A stretch of DNA of 64,000 bases from Pseudomonadota bacterium (lineage in GTDB: Bacteria > Pseudomonadota > Gammaproteobacteria > Burkholderiales > Thiobacillaceae), in assembly GCA_021820845.1 (NCBI GenBank), contig JAKADC010000002.1:310001-374000 (forward strand), in the 5' to 3' direction. This document shows, one piece after another, positions 50,686 through 59,995 of this stretch. Made by a program: the position numbers and the translations under genes. Every line of letters starts with the position of its first letter. Position 1 is the stretch's first letter. The notes under the pieces were generated by a model. That model had not been told where the DNA came from. It saw nothing but the letters and a program-made list of their open reading frames with translations, and ran no database searches.

Positions 50686-51459
50686 ATGCGCCGCCGCCTC
50701 CGCATCGCGGCCGAGCACGACAACCATGACCGCTGGCTGATTTCGTACGCGGATTTCATCACGCTCCTGTTCGCCTTCTTCGTCGTCATGTACGCGATCT
50801 CGGCCGTCAACGAAAACAAGTACCGCGTGCTCGCCGGCGCGCTCGGCAGCGCCTTCGGCAAGCCGGAGACGGCGGTGCTGGTGCCGCAGCGGCCGACCGT
50901 CGCGCTGCCCCCCGAAGTCATGCGACGCACCCTGAGGCAGCAGCAGGCGATCGAGGAGCGGACGCACATGACCGAAGTCGCGAGCAGCCTGATCGACGTG
51001 ATGGCGCCGCTGGTGAAGGAGGGCAAGGTGCGCGTCACGCAGAGTCGCCGCGGCGTCAGCATCGAGATCAATGCGAACGTGCTGTTCGCGGCCGGGCGTG
51101 CCGAACTCGAACCGCGCTCGCTCGCCGTCCTGCGGGCGGTCGCGGAGAAGCTGAAAAACGAGCCGTTCGATCTGGAGATCACCGGCCATACCGACAACAT
51201 GCCGATCAGCAATTCGGCCTTCGCCTCCAACTGGGAATTGTCGGCGATGCGCGCCACGAGCGTGGTGCGGCTGCTCGCCGCGAACGGCATCGCGCCGGGC
51301 CGCCTGTCGGCCGTGGGCCGCGAGGCCAGCCAGCCGATCGCCTCGAACGACACCGCGGAAGGACGGGCGCGCAACCGGCGCGTCGAGCTGATGATTCTTT
51401 CCAGCCTGCCGGACACGGTCGAGGAGATCCCGGTTCCGTCCGCCGCGCCCCGGCCTTGA
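50686..51459 (+). CDS. motD: Second stator protein, MotB family (MotD)
   Basis: 257 residues. A membrane helix with the channel Asp (WLISYADFITLLFAFFVVMYA) and an OmpA-like peptidoglycan-binding domain (ITGHTDNMPISNSAFASNWELSAMRA, then GREASQPIASNDTAEGRARNRRVEL) are present. The ATG at 50686 has GAGG upstream; an in-frame GTG at 50677 overlapping the motC stop is equally possible. Confidence 0.92.
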   Translation: MRRRLRIAAEHDNHDRWLISYADFITLLFAFFVVMYAISAVNENKYRVLAGALGSAFGKPETAVLVPQRPTVALPPEVMRRTLRQQQAIEERTHMTEVASSLIDVMAPLVKEGKVRVTQSRRGVSIEINANVLFAAGRAELEPRSLAVLRAVAEKLKNEPFDLEITGHTDNMPISNSAFASNWELSAMRATSVVRLLAANGIAPGRLSAVGREASQPIASNDTAEGRARNRRVELMILSSLPDTVEEIPVPSAAPRP

Positions 51460-51517
51460 AAACGACGGGATAGGCCCGATACTTCCAGTTCGTTTCCCGG
51501 ATTGAGAAGATCAGATC

Positions 51518-53890
51518 ATGCCCAATGACCCGCTCGAAGGAGAAGTTCTGCCCGATGAACGCCAGCTGCCGGCGGCCCCCGTGCTGCCTGCGGAGCTGTA
51601 TCTGCTGCCGCTGACGGAGAAGCCGTTCTTCCCAGCGCAGACCCTGCCGCTGCTGATGAACGAAGCGCCGTGGCTGACGACCGTCGAAGCCATCGGCGAA
51701 ACGCCGCATCACATGGTGGGGCTGGTGGTGGTCAAGCCCGACAACACCGACGACGTCAAGCGCGCGGATTTTCATGGTGTCGGCACCGTCGTGCGCATCC
51801 ACAACCCGGTTCGCTCCGACGGCAAGATGCAGTTCATCGCCGAAGGCGCGCGGCGTTTTCGCATCGTGGAATGGCTGTCGGATGAGGTGCCTTACAAGGT
51901 CCGCGTCGACTATCCGAACGAGACCGGCAAGCCCGAGTCCGAGGAAATCCGCGCCTATTCGATCGCCATCATCAACACGATCAAGGAGTTGCTGCCGCTC
52001 AATCCGCTGTATTCGGAGGAGTTGAAATTTTTTCTCAACCGCTTCGGCCCCAACGAGCCGTCGCGCCTGACCGATTTCGCCGCCAGCCTCACGACGGCGT
52101 CGAAGCAGGAGCTGCAGGACGTCCTGGAGGCGTTCGGCCTCAAGAAGCGCATGGAAAAGGTGCTCGTGCTCCTGAAGAAGGAACTCGACGTCGCGCGCCT
52201 GCAGTCGGACATCCGCGAAAAGGTCGACGAGAAGATGAGCGAGCAGCAGCGCGAATTCTTCCTGCACCAGCAGCTGAAGGCGATCCAGAAGGAACTCGGC
52301 CTCGCCAAGGACGACAAGACCGCCGAGCTCGACACCTTCCGCGAACGCATCGCCAAGCTCACCTTGCCCGAGCAGGCGAAGAAGCGCATCGACGAGGAGA
52401 TGCACAAGCTGTCGCTGCTGGAAACCGGATCGGCCGAATACACCGTCACCCGCAACTACCTCGACTGGCTGACCGTGCTGCCTTGGGGCGTGCACACGCA
52501 GGACAAGATCGATTTGCAGCGCGCGCGCGCCATCCTCGACCGCGACCACGATGGGCTCGAGGACGTCAAGGACCGCATCATCGAGTTTCTCGCCGTCGGC
52601 GCGATGCGCGGCGAGATGGCGGGCTCGATCCTGCTGCTGATCGGGCCGCCCGGCGTGGGCAAGACCTCGATCGGCAAGTCGGTCGCCGAGGCGCTGGGGC
52701 GCAAGTTCTACCGCTTTTCGGTCGGCGGCATGCGCGACGAGGCCGAGATCAAGGGCCATCGCCGCACCTACATCGGCGCGATGCCCGGCAAGTTCGTGCA
52801 GGCGCTGAAGGAGGCGGGCTCGGCCAACCCCGTCATCATGCTCGACGAGGTCGACAAGATCGGCGCGAGCTACCACGGCGACCCCGCCAGCGCGCTGCTC
52901 GAAGTGCTCGACCCCGAGCAGAACGCGGACTTTCTCGATCACTATCTCGACGTGCGCTTCGATCTTTCGAAGGCGCTGTTCATCTGCACCGCCAACGACT
53001 TCTCCATCCCGTCGGCGCTGCTCGACCGCATGGAGGTCATCCGCCTGTCGGGGTACATCACCGAGGAGAAGATCGCGATCGCCAAGCATCACCTGTGGCC
53101 GCGCGTGCTCGAACGGGCGGGCCTGAAGAAAGACCAGCTCGTCATCAACGAGGGCGCGATCCGCCACGTCGTCGAGGGCTATGCCCGCGAGGCCGGCGTG
53201 CGCAACCTGGAGAAGCAGTTGGGCCGGGTCGCGCGCAAGGCCGTGGTGAAGATCCTCGGCGGCGCGACGACGCCGATCAAAATCGGCGTCAAGGAAGTCG
53301 AGGCGTATCTCGACAAGCCCGTGTTCACGCGCGAGAAGCCGATGAGCGGAATCGGAATCGTCACCGGCCTCGCGTGGACTGCGATGGGCGGCGCGACGCT
53401 GCCGGTCGAGGCGACCCGCGTCCACACGCTGCATCGCGGCTTCAAGCTCACCGGCAAGCTCGGCGAGGTGATGCGGGAATCCGCCGAGATCGCCTACAGC
53501 TACGTCGCGTCGCACCTGAAGGACTACGGCGCGGACCGCACGTTCTTCGACACCAGCTTCGTCCACCTGCACGTGCCCGAAGGCGCGACGCCGAAGGACG
53601 GCCCGAGCGCCGGCGTCACGATGGCGACCGCGCTGCTCTCCCTCGCGAAGAACGCCAAAATCAAACGCCCGCTGGCGATGACCGGCGAGCTGACGCTGAC
53701 CGGCCAGGTCCTGCCGGTGGGTGGCATTCGCGAGAAAGTCATCGCCGCGCGGCGCGCGGGGATCCACGAACTCATTCTCCCCGAAGCCAACCGGCGCGAC
53801 TTCGACAAGCTGCCGGACCACATCCGCGCGGGGTTGACGGTGCACTTTGCGAAGCGGTACCGGGATGTGGCGGGGGTGGTGTTCGGATGA
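51518..53890 (+). CDS. lon: ATP-dependent protease Lon
   Basis: 790 residues. N-terminal LonN domain ([18 protein letters not shown]), AAA+ module with [13 protein letters not shown] and Walker [12 protein letters not shown], and a C-terminal Ser-Lys protease domain with catalytic Ser in [18 protein letters not shown] and Lys in [14 protein letters not shown]. Cytoplasmic degradation of damaged and regulatory proteins. Standalone gene. Confidence 0.97.
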   Translation: MPNDPLEGEVLPDERQLPAAPVLPAELYLLPLTEKPFFPAQTLPLLMNEAPWLTTVEAIGETPHHMVGLVVVKPDNTDDVKRADFHGVGTVVRIHNPVRSDGKMQFIAEGARRFRIVEWLSDEVPYKVRVDYPNETGKPESEEIRAYSIAIINTIKELLPLNPLYSEELKFFLNRFGPNEPSRLTDFAASLTTASKQELQDVLEAFGLKKRMEKVLVLLKKELDVARLQSDIREKVDEKMSEQQREFFLHQQLKAIQKELGLAKDDKTAELDTFRERIAKLTLPEQAKKRIDEEMHKLSLLETGSAEYTVTRNYLDWLTVLPWGVHTQDKIDLQRARAILDRDHDGLEDVKDRIIEFLAVGAMRGEMAGSILLLIGPPGVGKTSIGKSVAEALGRKFYRFSVGGMRDEAEIKGHRRTYIGAMPGKFVQALKEAGSANPVIMLDEVDKIGASYHGDPASALLEVLDPEQNADFLDHYLDVRFDLSKALFICTANDFSIPSALLDRMEVIRLSGYITEEKIAIAKHHLWPRVLERAGLKKDQLVINEGAIRHVVEGYAREAGVRNLEKQLGRVARKAVVKILGGATTPIKIGVKEVEAYLDKPVFTREKPMSGIGIVTGLAWTAMGGATLPVEATRVHTLHRGFKLTGKLGEVMRESAEIAYSYVASHLKDYGADRTFFDTSFVHLHVPEGATPKDGPSAGVTMATALLSLAKNAKIKRPLAMTGELTLTGQVLPVGGIREKVIAARRAGIHELILPEANRRDFDKLPDHIRAGLTVHFAKRYRDVAGVVFG

Positions 53891-54008
53891 TTCGGCCTGG
53901 AAATACGGAGAGGGCAGGATAGGAGCAACGTTGAGCAGCTAGCCAGGAATTACCGTGCGATTGTTTTGAAATGTCGGGATAGCCTTCTGGCCACCGCCCG
54001 CATATAGG

Positions 54009-54656
54009 CTATTTTGCGTAGCGCCGAATACCGCCGATCACTTCAAAACCCGAGCCCTTGGGCTGCAGCACGAAAAATTCGCCCATGGCTACCGTGTCCT
54101 CGAGAACGACGTTGGCGATATTTAGATCGTGGGTGATCATGACCAAGTTCGAGGGACCACGGTAGTTCCGGATTTCCTGCAATTCCCGCTCATTGTTCAA
54201 TGCAGCCTGGCTGTCGGAGACAGTACCCGGTGCGACCAGAAAAGGAACGGGGGTCGCGTGACCAAACGCAAGCGTGCCGGTGTCGAGGCACCGGCAAAAG
54301 GGGCTGGACAAGACCTCGCCCACTGAAACGCCATGAGCGCGGAAGGCGGCCCCCAGGAGCTTGGCCTGGTTGACTCCGTGGGGGGTGAGGTTGAGTTCCT
54401 CTGCACAGTGGCCGGGCGAAAGGTGTCCGATCCCTTCTCCGATAACCACCTGAGCATGACGCAGCAGGATTACCTTGCCGCCCTCCTGGAGCGCTTTCCA
54501 GACCTGCTCATCGTCCGCCACTGCGCATCGGACCGCAAAGGCCGGCAAGACGATCGAGCAGATGACGAAGAGGACCAACTGCCTGGCCAAGTTGCTGCCC
54601 AAGGGTTGCCTGCGGCCGTTTTCTTCTGCCCATGTTACCGGGAGCGCACAAGTCAT
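54009..54656 (-). CDS. Exported histidine phosphatase-family protein
   Basis: About 215 residues from the ATG at 54656. A hydrophobic export segment (LVLFVICSIVLPAFAVRCAVA) is followed by a histidine-phosphatase domain whose catalytic motif reads VILLRHAQ (the family usually has RHG or RHA), with the partner motif VGEVLSSPFCRCLDTG and the second His in LVMITHDLNI. Substrate unknown. Its GC content is lower than its neighbours', which may indicate transfer. The start is uncertain since no good ribosome site is visible; an upstream in-frame ATG at 54782 exists. Confidence 0.75.
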   Translation of the reverse strand: MTCALPVTWAEENGRRQPLGSNLARQLVLFVICSIVLPAFAVRCAVADDEQVWKALQEGGKVILLRHAQVVIGEGIGHLSPGHCAEELNLTPHGVNQAKLLGAAFRAHGVSVGEVLSSPFCRCLDTGTLAFGHATPVPFLVAPGTVSDSQAALNNERELQEIRNYRGPSNLVMITHDLNIANVVLEDTVAMGEFFVLQPKGSGFEVIGGIRRYAK

Positions 54657-55022
54657 GGTCGAGTCCGGACGACGGTGGACGTATGCCCCAAAAATGCGGC
54701 ATGTCTGGCTTTTATAGCATTTTCGATCCCAAGAAGTGAACCGGCTCGGCCTCACAAACAAAAGGATGCCGTCGCTACGCATGAAGGTTGTGGGTCGTCT
54801 CGGCCTCCACGGCGAATGGCTATTCCAGTCGAACCCCGCCGTCAGCTTTCAAGTAACGACTGACTGCAGAGGGGGGGCCGGCCGTTGAAAGTTAGGGTGC
54901 CAAGTAGCCGCTCCGGCCGGTAAACTGCGTGGGAAGCGGTGCGGCTCTGCGCAACAAACCTCCTGTTTCCAAGTCACCCCGGCCACGCCAACATGTTCGA
55001 CGCGGCCCGGGCACGGCACGGC
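54657..55022. other. 366-nt gap without a recognised gene
   Basis: Short frames on both strands lack ribosome sites and family resemblance. The stretch near 54713-54722 is relatively AT-rich (TTTATAGCATTTT) and could hold the promoter of the minus-strand phosphatase-like gene; nothing else is evident. Confidence 0.5.
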
Positions 55023-55634
55023 TCAGATAAACAAACACACGTCCGACTTCTGCGCCTGCGGCAGGAAGCTCGCCGCGCCGATCCAGCCTGCTATCTCGGG
55101 GATGAAGTCGTCCTGCGAATAACCGAACAGGTCGACCGTCATCTGGCAGGCGTAGAGCTTGGCGTCGGCTTCGAGGCAGGCATCGCGCAGTTCGTCGATG
55201 CTGGCGACGCCCTTGCTTTTCACCGTCTGCTGCATCAGGCCGGTCGCGACCTTCTCGAAGCCGGGGACACCCGCCATCACGACGTTCGGGATGTGCCAGT
55301 TGACGTTCTTGAGCCACTGCGGGCCGAAGGGCATTCTCATCGGCATGCTGGGATTGCCGAGCGGACTGATCTCCAGGTGCAGGTCCTTCTTTAGAAGTTC
55401 GAGGCCGTAGAAGGTGAAGAACACCGACACGTCCCAGCCGAGCGCGCCCGCGGTGGACGCGAGGATGAAAGGCGGATAGGCCCAGTCCAGCGTGCCCTTG
55501 GTGGCGATGATGGCGAGCGACGGCACGTGCGCGGCGTCGCGCTCGGCCATCCTGGTTTCGAAGCGCTCGTCGAACCACTGGTTGAACAGGGTTTGATCGA
55601 AGCTCGCGGCGAGGCCTGTTTCGTTTGCACCCAT
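55023..55634 (-). CDS. DsrE/DsrF/DrsH-like family protein (DsrE2 type)
   Basis: 203 residues. The fold resembles the peroxiredoxin-like DsrE/DrsH group: LAIIATKGTLDWAYPPFILASTAG near the N-terminus and ELRDACLEADAKLYACQMTVDLFGYSQDDFIPE with a conserved Cys near 165. Such proteins carry persulfide sulfur together with TusA in sulfur oxidisers. It follows tusA by 10 nt on the same strand. Confidence 0.85.
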   Translation of the reverse strand: MGANETGLAASFDQTLFNQWFDERFETRMAERDAAHVPSLAIIATKGTLDWAYPPFILASTAGALGWDVSVFFTFYGLELLKKDLHLEISPLGNPSMPMRMPFGPQWLKNVNWHIPNVVMAGVPGFEKVATGLMQQTVKSKGVASIDELRDACLEADAKLYACQMTVDLFGYSQDDFIPEIAGWIGAASFLPQAQKSDVCLFI

Positions 55635-55644
55635 GGTCGTCTCC

Positions 55645-55875
55645 TCAGGATTTGCGGATCAGGAAGGCGAACTCGCCCTGGTTCTCGCTCGACGAGACGA
55701 GTTCGTTGCCGGTCTGCTTGCAGAAGGCCTGCATGTCCTTCAGCGAGCCGGGGTCGGTCGCGACGACGGCGAGGGTGTCGCCCTTGGCGAGATCGGTCAG
55801 GGCCTTCTTGGTGCGCAGGATCGGCAGCGGACAATTCATGCCGCGGGCGTCGAGGGTCTGGGTTGCGGTGCTCAT
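55645..55875 (-). CDS. tusA: TusA/SirA-family sulfur carrier protein
   Basis: 76 residues. TusA-type carriers hold sulfane sulfur on the Cys of the CPxP motif, here LDARGMNCPLPILRTKKAL. A GGAGGT ribosome site supports the ATG at 55875. It forms an operon with the DsrE-like gene, and its promoter region contains two palindromes matching that of the adjacent TetR gene. Confidence 0.92.
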   Translation of the reverse strand: MSTATQTLDARGMNCPLPILRTKKALTDLAKGDTLAVVATDPGSLKDMQAFCKQTGNELVSSSENQGEFAFLIRKS

Positions 55876-55896
55876 GGTGAAACCTCCTTTAGTAGA

Positions 55897-55910
55897 TGAC
55901 CGTTCGGTCA
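55897..55910. promoter_or_regulatory. TetR operator in the tusA promoter region
   Basis: TGACCGTTCGGTCA, a perfect palindrome apart from its 2-bp centre, 22 nt upstream of the tusA start. Same core as the site upstream of the tetR gene. Confidence 0.7.
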
Positions 55911-55982
55911 AGGCAATCGGCAAAAAAATGCCGGGTGAAAAAGCGGTGCGGGGGAGAAACCCGCGGAGGTGATTCCTGTCGC

Positions 55983-55998
55983 TAGACCGGTCGGTTAA
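55983..55998. promoter_or_regulatory. Second, degenerate TetR operator
   Basis: TAGACCGGTCGGTTAA matches the perfect operator at 12 of 16 positions. It lies between the tetR stop and tusA, where a tusA promoter would be expected. Confidence 0.5.
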
Positions 55999-56034
55999 GT
56001 CGGTGGTAAAAAAAACCGGCCTCGCTTCATGCGT

Positions 56035-56637
56035 TCAGCCCGCCGTTTCGACGCGCAGCGTCTTGATGGCGGGGCCGAGGCGGTAGATGACCTCGGGGTC
56101 GTTCTGCGACTTGGCGAGCAGGATGACGCCTTCGAGGTAGGCGAGCATGGCTTCGGCGGTCAGGTCCGAATCGAGGGGCGCGATGGTGCCGGCGGCGACC
56201 GCTTCCTCGAGCGTCGCCTTGAAGCGCGATTTGGCGCGCGAGAAGATCGCGAGCAGCTTGGCGCGCAGGATGTCGTCCTGGGTGCTGACCTCCAGCGTCA
56301 GGTTGCCGAAGATGCAGCCGAGCATGCGGCCGTGCACCTGCTTGATCGACTTCTGCCAGAAATAGGCCGCGTCGACGAGATAGTCGATCCGCTCCATCGG
56401 CGGCAGCGCCGGATCGAACGCCTCGGCGACGAAGCCGTGCGCCCACTCGTCCGCGAACTCGTCGATGACCGCGAGGACGAGGTCGCGCTTGGACGGAAAG
56501 AAATGGTAGAAGCTGCCTTTCTGGACGCCGGCGCTCTCGCAGATTTCCTGGATGCCGACGTTGGCGTAGCTGCGCGAATGGAAGCGCGGCTTGGCGGCGG
56601 CGATGATGCGGGAGCGGGTGTCGGTGGCGATCTGCAT
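56035..56637 (-). CDS. TetR-family transcriptional regulator
   Basis: 200 residues. The N-terminal helix-turn-helix (VGIQEICESAGVQKGSFYHFFPSKRDLV, residues about 27-54) is typical, followed by an all-helical ligand/dimer domain. The ATG at 56637 lies 14 nt from a perfect palindrome TTGACCGTACGGTCAA, so it probably represses itself. Related palindromes upstream of tusA suggest that it also controls the tusA-dsrE pair next door. The ligand is unknown. Confidence 0.9.
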   Translation of the reverse strand: MQIATDTRSRIIAAAKPRFHSRSYANVGIQEICESAGVQKGSFYHFFPSKRDLVLAVIDEFADEWAHGFVAEAFDPALPPMERIDYLVDAAYFWQKSIKQVHGRMLGCIFGNLTLEVSTQDDILRAKLLAIFSRAKSRFKATLEEAVAAGTIAPLDSDLTAEAMLAYLEGVILLAKSQNDPEVIYRLGPAIKTLRVETAG

Positions 56638-56651
56638 GCCCCGCATCGTAG

Positions 56652-56667
56652 TTGACCGTACGGTCAA
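56652..56667. promoter_or_regulatory. Perfect TetR operator upstream of tetR
   Basis: TTGACCGTACGGTCAA, a perfect 16-bp palindrome immediately upstream of the regulator's start codon, in the 119-nt gap before the divergent scpA. Confidence 0.78.
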
Positions 56668-56756
56668 ATGCAAGCGGATCACGTGACACGGCGCCGGGAG
56701 AAACGAAAGCCGTGACGAACCGCGGGCGGTCGGCCGAGCTCGGGTAAAATGCCGCC

Positions 56757-57590
56757 ATGAACGAAGCCGCGCTTCTCGATCCGCCGCCTGTCGACGCTCC
56801 AGCCGCTCTTCCGGCGGTCATCAAGGTCCGTGGCGAGCCGCTGACCGAACTGCCGCAGGATCTCTACATTCCGCCCGATGCGCTCGAGGTGTTTCTCGAC
56901 GCATTCGAAGGCCCGCTCGACCTGCTGCTCTACCTGATCCGCCGCCAGAACCTCGACGTGCTCGACATCCCGATGGCCGCGCTGACCCGGCAGTACATGG
57001 CCTACGTCGAGGCGGCGCGCGCGACGCGGCTCGAGCTGGCGGCCGAATACCTGCTGATGGCGGCGATGCTGATCGACATCAAGTCGCGCATGCTGCTGCC
57101 GCGCCGCGAACAGGCCGAGGAAGCCGGCGAGGGCGAGGATCCGCGCGCCGAGCTGGTGCGCCGCCTGCTGGAATACGAGCAGATGAAGCTTGCCGGCCAG
57201 CAGCTCGACGCGCTGCCGCAGGCCGGGCGCGACTTCGACACCATCGGCGTGTTCGTGCCCGCCGCCGCCAGGCGCCTGCCGAACCTGCATCCGGAAGAAC
57301 TCGCCGCCGCGTGGCTGGCGATCCTCTCCCGCGCGAAGAACCGGACCCATCACCGCATCGGGCGGCAGGAATTGTCGATCCGCGAGCACATGAGCCGGAT
57401 CCTGAAGCGGCTGACGCCGGGCGAGTTCATGGAATTCAAGGACCTCTTCCCGGACGCTTCCACCGTGCACGAACTCGTGGTCACCTTTCTCGCGGTGCTC
57501 GAACTGACCAAGGAAACCCTGCTCGACGTGACCCAGGCCGAGCCGTTCGCCCCCATCTACGTAAGGCTCCATGAATCTGCAACCGAGTGA
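56757..57590 (+). CDS. scpA: Segregation and condensation protein A
   Basis: 277 residues. The kleisin subunit bridging SMC heads. Typical segments: FEGPLDLLLYLIRRQNLDVLDIPM, AAEYLLMAAMLIDIKSRMLLPR, and the C-terminal winged-helix LVVTFLAVLELTKETLLDVTQAEPFAPIYV. Overlaps scpB by 20 nt. Its partner SMC is encoded at 21.7 kb. Confidence 0.96.
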   Translation: MNEAALLDPPPVDAPAALPAVIKVRGEPLTELPQDLYIPPDALEVFLDAFEGPLDLLLYLIRRQNLDVLDIPMAALTRQYMAYVEAARATRLELAAEYLLMAAMLIDIKSRMLLPRREQAEEAGEGEDPRAELVRRLLEYEQMKLAGQQLDALPQAGRDFDTIGVFVPAAARRLPNLHPEELAAAWLAILSRAKNRTHHRIGRQELSIREHMSRILKRLTPGEFMEFKDLFPDASTVHELVVTFLAVLELTKETLLDVTQAEPFAPIYVRLHESATE

Positions 57591-58263
57591 AAACCCCGAC
57601 GATCTGAAGGTCGTGCTGGAAGCGGCGCTGCTCGCCGCGATCGAGCCGCTGACGCTTGCCGACCTCAAGCGCATGTTCGAGCAGGAGGCGCCCGGACAGA
57701 GCCTGTCCGGCGACATGCTGCGGCGCGCGCTCGACGAACTGCGCGCGCAGTGGCACGGTCGCGGCGTCGAGTTGATCCAGGTGGCGGACGGCTGGCGCTT
57801 CCAGACGCGCGCCGAAATGCAGCCCTGGCTGTCGCGGCTGAAGAACGAAAAGCCGCCGCGCTACTCGCGCGCGGTGCTGGAGACGCTCGCCATCATCGCC
57901 TACCGCCAGCCCGTGACGCGCGGCGACATCGAAGACATCCGCGGCGTGTCGGTCAACCCCAACATCATCAAGACGCTGGAAGAGCGGGGCTGGATCGAGG
58001 CGATCGGCCACCGCGACGTGCCCGGCCGCCCGGCGCTCTTCGGCACCACCGGGCACTTCCTCAGCGACCTGGGGATGCGAAGCCTGTCGGAACTGCCGCC
58101 GCTGGAGGAACTCGGCAACCTCGTCACGCCGGATGAAACGGCGTTGATTCCCGAGTTGCGCGAGGAATCGGCAGACAGCGACGTGCCCCAGACGTTTGGT
58201 GCGGTGATCGAAACTGCCCGCGCCGTCCCTGCGCCCGACCGCGCAGCCACCGAGATACATTGA
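57571..58263 (+). CDS. scpB: Segregation and condensation protein B
   Basis: 230 residues. Two winged-helix domains, with LEAALLAAIEPLTLADLKRMFEQ at the N-terminus and the conserved LETLAIIAYRQPVTRGDIEDIRGVSVN. Forms the accessory dimer of the SMC-ScpAB complex. Start lies inside the end of scpA. Confidence 0.96.
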   Translation: MNLQPSENPDDLKVVLEAALLAAIEPLTLADLKRMFEQEAPGQSLSGDMLRRALDELRAQWHGRGVELIQVADGWRFQTRAEMQPWLSRLKNEKPPRYSRAVLETLAIIAYRQPVTRGDIEDIRGVSVNPNIIKTLEERGWIEAIGHRDVPGRPALFGTTGHFLSDLGMRSLSELPPLEELGNLVTPDETALIPELREESADSDVPQTFGAVIETARAVPAPDRAATEIH

Positions 58264-58265
58264 TC

Positions 58266-59156
58266 ATGGCCCGTCCCGCATCGCCCATCCGCCGTTCGCC
58301 CAATGCACCCATGGGGCGCGCGGCGAGCCGTTTGCAACAGGCGACCGCGCCGGAAGCACCGAGCGAGCGGCTGCAGAAGGCGCTCGCCTCGGCCGGACTC
58401 GGGTCGCGCCGCGAAATGGAGGAATGGATCGCCGCCGGCCGGGTGCAGGTCAACGGCGAGACGGCGACGATCGGCAGCAAGGTCGGGCCGCGCGACATCG
58501 TCAAGGTCAGCGGCCGCCGCGTCTACCTGCGCTTCGACGAAAAACGCACGCGCATCCTGATCTATCACAAGTCGGAAGGCGAGATCGTCACCCGCGACGA
58601 CCCGGCGGGTCGCGCCACGGTCTTCGACGCGCTCCCCAAGCTGCGCGGCGCCAAGTGGATTTCCATCGGGCGGCTCGACTACAACACCGACGGTCTGATG
58701 ATCTTCACCACCTCGGGCGAGCTTGCCAACCACCTGATGCATCCGCGCTTCGAGGTCGAGCGCGAGTACGCCGTGCGCGTGCTGGGCGAACTGAACGAGG
58801 AGCAGATCCAGCAGCTGCTCGACGGCGTCGAGCTCGAAGACGGCCCGGCGCAACTGCAGAGTTGTTTCGCTGCCGGCGGCGAAGGTGCCAACCGCTGGTA
58901 TCGCGTCGTCATCAAGGAAGGCCGCAAGCGCGAGGTGCGGCGGTTGTTCGAGCATTTCGGCCTGACGGTGTCGCGCCTGACGCGCATCCGTTTCGGCCCG
59001 ATCGCGCTGCCGCCCCAGTTGCGTCGCGGCCAGAAAATGGAACTCGACGACGACCTCGTCGCGCGGGTGATGGAATGGGCCGGCATGGCGCCCGGGCCGC
59101 GCCGGCAGACGCGCGGGGTGCCGGACAAGCATACCCGCAAGCCGCGGATACGCTGA
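58266..59156 (+). CDS. rluB: 23S rRNA pseudouridine(2605) synthase
   Basis: 296 residues. An S4 RNA-binding domain (RLQKALASAGLGSRREMEEWI, residues about 37-95) precedes the RsuA/RluB catalytic domain, with the catalytic Asp in IGRLDYNTDGLMIFT and the EGRKREVRRLFEHFGLTVSRLTRIRFG motif. The start follows the scpB stop by 2 nt, as in many Betaproteobacteria where scpA-scpB-rluB form an operon. RluB rather than RsuA is inferred from context and length. Confidence 0.92.
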   Translation: MARPASPIRRSPNAPMGRAASRLQQATAPEAPSERLQKALASAGLGSRREMEEWIAAGRVQVNGETATIGSKVGPRDIVKVSGRRVYLRFDEKRTRILIYHKSEGEIVTRDDPAGRATVFDALPKLRGAKWISIGRLDYNTDGLMIFTTSGELANHLMHPRFEVEREYAVRVLGELNEEQIQQLLDGVELEDGPAQLQSCFAAGGEGANRWYRVVIKEGRKREVRRLFEHFGLTVSRLTRIRFGPIALPPQLRRGQKMELDDDLVARVMEWAGMAPGPRRQTRGVPDKHTRKPRIR

Positions 59157-59186
59157 AAGGGCGGGCGCTTGCCCGCCCGTCTCGAT

Positions 59187-59852
59187 TCACTTCTCGGTCA
59201 TTTTCTTGATCACCCCTGCGGCCCATTCGCGGCCGCCGAGGCCGAACGCGAGCGCAAAGGCCAGGCCGATCGCGCCGAAGCCGATCTGGAACGCGGCAGT
59301 GAGGAGGCTGGTGCCGATCTGAAGCTGTTCCAGCGCCACGAACACGACGAAGATGATCACCGCGTATTCCGACAGCGTGCTGATCGTCAGCGCGCCCTGC
59401 ACGCCGATGTTGTTGAGGTAGGCGAACACCATGCGATTGATGAAGCGGGCGACGAGCACGCCGAATACCAGCACCAGAATCGCGACGATGATGTTGGGGA
59501 TGTAGAGGACGATCTTGTTGAACAGGTCGGCGACCATGTGCAGGCCGAGGCTGTTGGCGACGGTGACGATGACGATGAGCACGACGACCCAGTACGCCAG
59601 TTTGGCCAGCAGGCGCGACAGGCTCACGTCGAGATTGCCGTGCTTGAGAAAGGCCTCGATGCCCGTCTTCTCCGCAAGGCTGTCGAAGTGCAGCACATCG
59701 AGCAGCTTGGTGACGCCGGTGCGCACGAGGTTGGCGAAAAGCCAGCCGATGAACAGCAGCAGCAGGGCCGCCAGCAATTGCGGAACGTACGTTGCAAGCT
59801 GGTTCCAGAAAGACGTCAGGGACGAGACGAACATATCGATTTGTTGCTGCAT
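59187..59852 (-). CDS. Small MscS-like membrane protein (TM-helix repeat)
   Basis: 221 residues with four or five hydrophobic helices. Paired segments ALLLLFIGWLFANLVRTGVTKLL and IIVAILVLVFGVLVARFINRMVF show the conserved transmembrane-helix repeat of small MscS-related proteins. It lacks the large cytoplasmic beta domain of true MscS channels, so a channel role is possible but unproven. GGAG ribosome site before ATG 59852. Confidence 0.8.
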   Translation of the reverse strand: MQQQIDMFVSSLTSFWNQLATYVPQLLAALLLLFIGWLFANLVRTGVTKLLDVLHFDSLAEKTGIEAFLKHGNLDVSLSRLLAKLAYWVVVLIVIVTVANSLGLHMVADLFNKIVLYIPNIIVAILVLVFGVLVARFINRMVFAYLNNIGVQGALTISTLSEYAVIIFVVFVALEQLQIGTSLLTAAFQIGFGAIGLAFALAFGLGGREWAAGVIKKMTEK

Positions 59853-59995
59853 GACGGGCTCCTTCGTTTCTGGCGGATGGCGCATTATAGCGAACGCATC
59901 GTGAAGGCCCGCCGCATCGAGCGGCGCGTCGTCGCGGATGCGCGCGACACGATTTTATGCGTACACTGTAAAAAACCGAGTGGAGCCTCCGGCCC

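Noticed and set aside
51206-53845. 879-codon minus frame opposite lon, and similar long frames opposite clpA, smc and flhA
   Set aside because: All mirror strongly coding genes on the plus strand and lack family motifs or ribosome sites.
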